The notes below the pieces were generated by a model. That model was not told the origin of the DNA. It worked only from the letters and a program-made list of their open reading frames with translations, and made no database searches. A stretch of 64,000 bases of DNA from the NCBI GenBank assembly GCA_030141605.1, contig JAQGDQ010000297.1:224537-288536 (forward strand). The letters are read 5' to 3'. A program made the translations under genes and the position numbers. Of this stretch, positions 62,635-64,000 are shown in pieces. The DNA comes from Tubiluchus corallicola. Taxonomy: Eukaryota; Priapulida; Priapulimorpha; Priapulimorphida; Tubiluchidae. Each line of letters begins with the position of its first letter. Position 1 is the stretch's first letter.

Positions 62635-62670
<36 letters not shown>

Positions 62671-62807
62671 TGATATATCTACTTTATTATGTAGTGTCTA
62701 TGTAATTATCAAATGCGTTGATATATAACTAGTATCTTATAGATGACTCTGATTGGTTGTGTACTACTAAGAGGAGATTTGAGACGTACTCTACATGTAA
62801 CTATGGT
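61518..62807. other. Intergenic within the inverted repeat
   Basis: A pure (TA)n run lies at 62638-62667. The open frame at 62010-62231 has no motif. Otherwise nothing recognised. Confidence 0.5.
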
Positions 62808-62885
62808 GAGCCAATTCCGTTAAGTGACAGAGCGTGCAACCTGCACGTAAGCACATGGTTCTGGGTTCGAGTCCTGGTTGTCTCA
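62808..62885 (+). tRNA. tRNA-like sequence (pseudogene or SINE head)
   Basis: A 78-nt segment folds as a degraded tRNA. The acceptor GAGCCAA pairs with TTGTCTC at six of seven positions. An anticodon-like stem GCGTG/CACGT encloses a 7-nt loop. The T-arm contains GGGTTCGAGTCC, a near-perfect box B. The D-arm does not pair well and loop position 33 is A rather than the universal T, so a functional tRNA is unlikely. It could be a tRNA-derived SINE head or a tRNA pseudogene. Confidence 0.45.
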
Positions 62886-63204
62886 TTATTTTTTAACTAA
62901 TTAGCCATTAGATTAATTGTTGTCAAGGTGATTTTTACTTAATGCCCATCTGTATATATTGAAATATTACTATTTTCGAAGAATGTGTTGTTGCTAGAAA
63001 CGTGACTTTTTTAATTTGAAAATTATGCATGCTTGATTGAATGACATTTAGGCTCTAATGTTGCTACTGCACATAAAACTGTGCTGACATTGGCATTTGA
63101 GTACACTCTATTATTCTTCTCAGCGGAAGAGCTTTCAGTAATTTTAGGGCTTGCTTAATCTTCTCAGAAGTTGTCCAGCTAAGGTTTCTGTTTAAATTGA
63201 CATG
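62886..63204. other. Spacer before the right inverted arm
   Basis: About 320 bp of AT-rich sequence following the tRNA-like segment. It might be the body of a SINE, but no repeat partner exists in the window. Confidence 0.4.
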
Positions 63205-63639
63205 GGATGGGACCGTGCGACAGATAGCACAGAGTTGTGACTTGATGCGTGACGTTTGGGTCCCACTAAATGTATGTACATAACCAAATGAATTGCAATT
63301 ATCGGAAAAGAAACGTGTTTCTCAAAGTTTTCTGACAGAAGACGCTCTCACGAGAACCCCTACTCACTGGTTTTTAAACTCCGACAGCTGCTTCTCAAAG
63401 ACTTAACCCGATCATTCCTAGATGTAGAACGTACGCTTATACATCCAATTTTTCTTGTGGGCTTCTAGTTTGTAGAATTCTGTACCAGAAAATGATTTTC
63501 CAGAAAAATATCAACTGTAACCTTTTATACCTGCAATGTAGTTGTAACAAATTTTGTTTTTCTGGTTATGTATTCGTATAGTGTAGTAGATGCAACAGCA
63601 GAGGCAGGTGCTGCTACTACTGCTGTTGCTGAAGTTGTA

Positions 63640-63714
<75 letters not shown>

Positions 63715-63715
63715 A

Positions 63716-63813
<98 letters not shown>

Positions 63814-64000
63814 ATAAATAGTAGTAGTAGTAGTAGTAGAAGTAGTAATAATCAGTACATTAGTAGTAGTAGTGGTACTAGTTGTGATTATTATTGTAAT
63901 TATTATCTTCATTGTCGTTATTGTCATATTCTCGTTATTATCGTTGTTGTCGTTCTTATTATTATTAATATTGTTATTATTATTATTATTATTATTATTA
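63205..64000. repeat. Long inverted repeat, right arm
   Basis: Reverse complement of 59315-60105. Unique part is about 63205-63620, then (AGT)n at about 63642-63835, a GGTACTAGTTGTG junction, then degenerate ATT/GTT repeats to the window edge. The Tyr-rich minus-strand frame across it is an artefact. The arm may continue beyond the window. Confidence 0.85.

Noticed and set aside
62808-62885. Functional tRNA gene
   Set aside because: D-arm pairing is poor and the universal T33 is absent; kept only as a tRNA-like sequence.
63511-63927. Poly-Tyr protein on the minus strand
   Set aside because: Translation of the (AGT)n tract in the right inverted arm.

Overview
The window is animal nuclear DNA: AT-rich, intron-containing, dense in microsatellites and decayed transposons, with no operons and no CRISPR array. 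Two genes can be named, both on the minus strand. A Trk-type receptor with leucine-rich, two Ig and tyrosine-kinase domains, plus a CHST/HNK-1-family sulfotransferase, points to a bilaterian, probably a marine invertebrate (mollusc or invertebrate deuterostome). I cannot place it more closely.

Layout. 1-5 kb: relics of two non-LTR retrotransposons, an inverted pair of repeats with a hammerhead-like core, and a triplicated unit carrying (CA)n. 5.1-6.4 kb: the 3'-terminal exon of the sulfotransferase, with an unusual Gln/Asn-rich stem. 7 kb: a hAT-type element with an 8-bp target duplication. 12.6-16.6 kb: a tRNA-derived SINE candidate, a nested foldback element and a 1.1-kb minisatellite. 18.05-33.33 kb: eleven Trk exons in compatible phase, reading from the last leucine-rich repeat to the stop. 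The signal peptide and first LRRs were not found and should lie at higher coordinates or outside the window. 34-64 kb: no confident host gene. This part holds a Charlie-like hAT element, a LINE 3' end, two copies of a 1-kb TIR element, a possible piggyBac/pogo nest, hairpin MITEs, a second copy of the 7-kb hAT element, a pogo-like element with a broken truncated transposase, an LTR with primer-binding site, several minisatellites, and a long inverted repeat whose arms end in compound microsatellites. Two short coding-like stretches (50.85-51.01 kb plus, 56.41-56.59 kb minus) are unidentified.

The Trk gene is the coherent unit: LRR, LRRCT, Ig1, Ig2, transmembrane segment, NPNY docking site, kinase, and a C-terminal YIDV tail like the PLC-gamma site of vertebrate Trks. 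Its introns hold much of the repeat content, including a MITE 22 bp from a kinase-exon splice acceptor and one apparent GC-AG intron. I found no new defence or mobile system. The most unusual biological signals are the Q/N-rich sulfotransferase stem with its altered PAPS-loop residues, and several structured repeat families.
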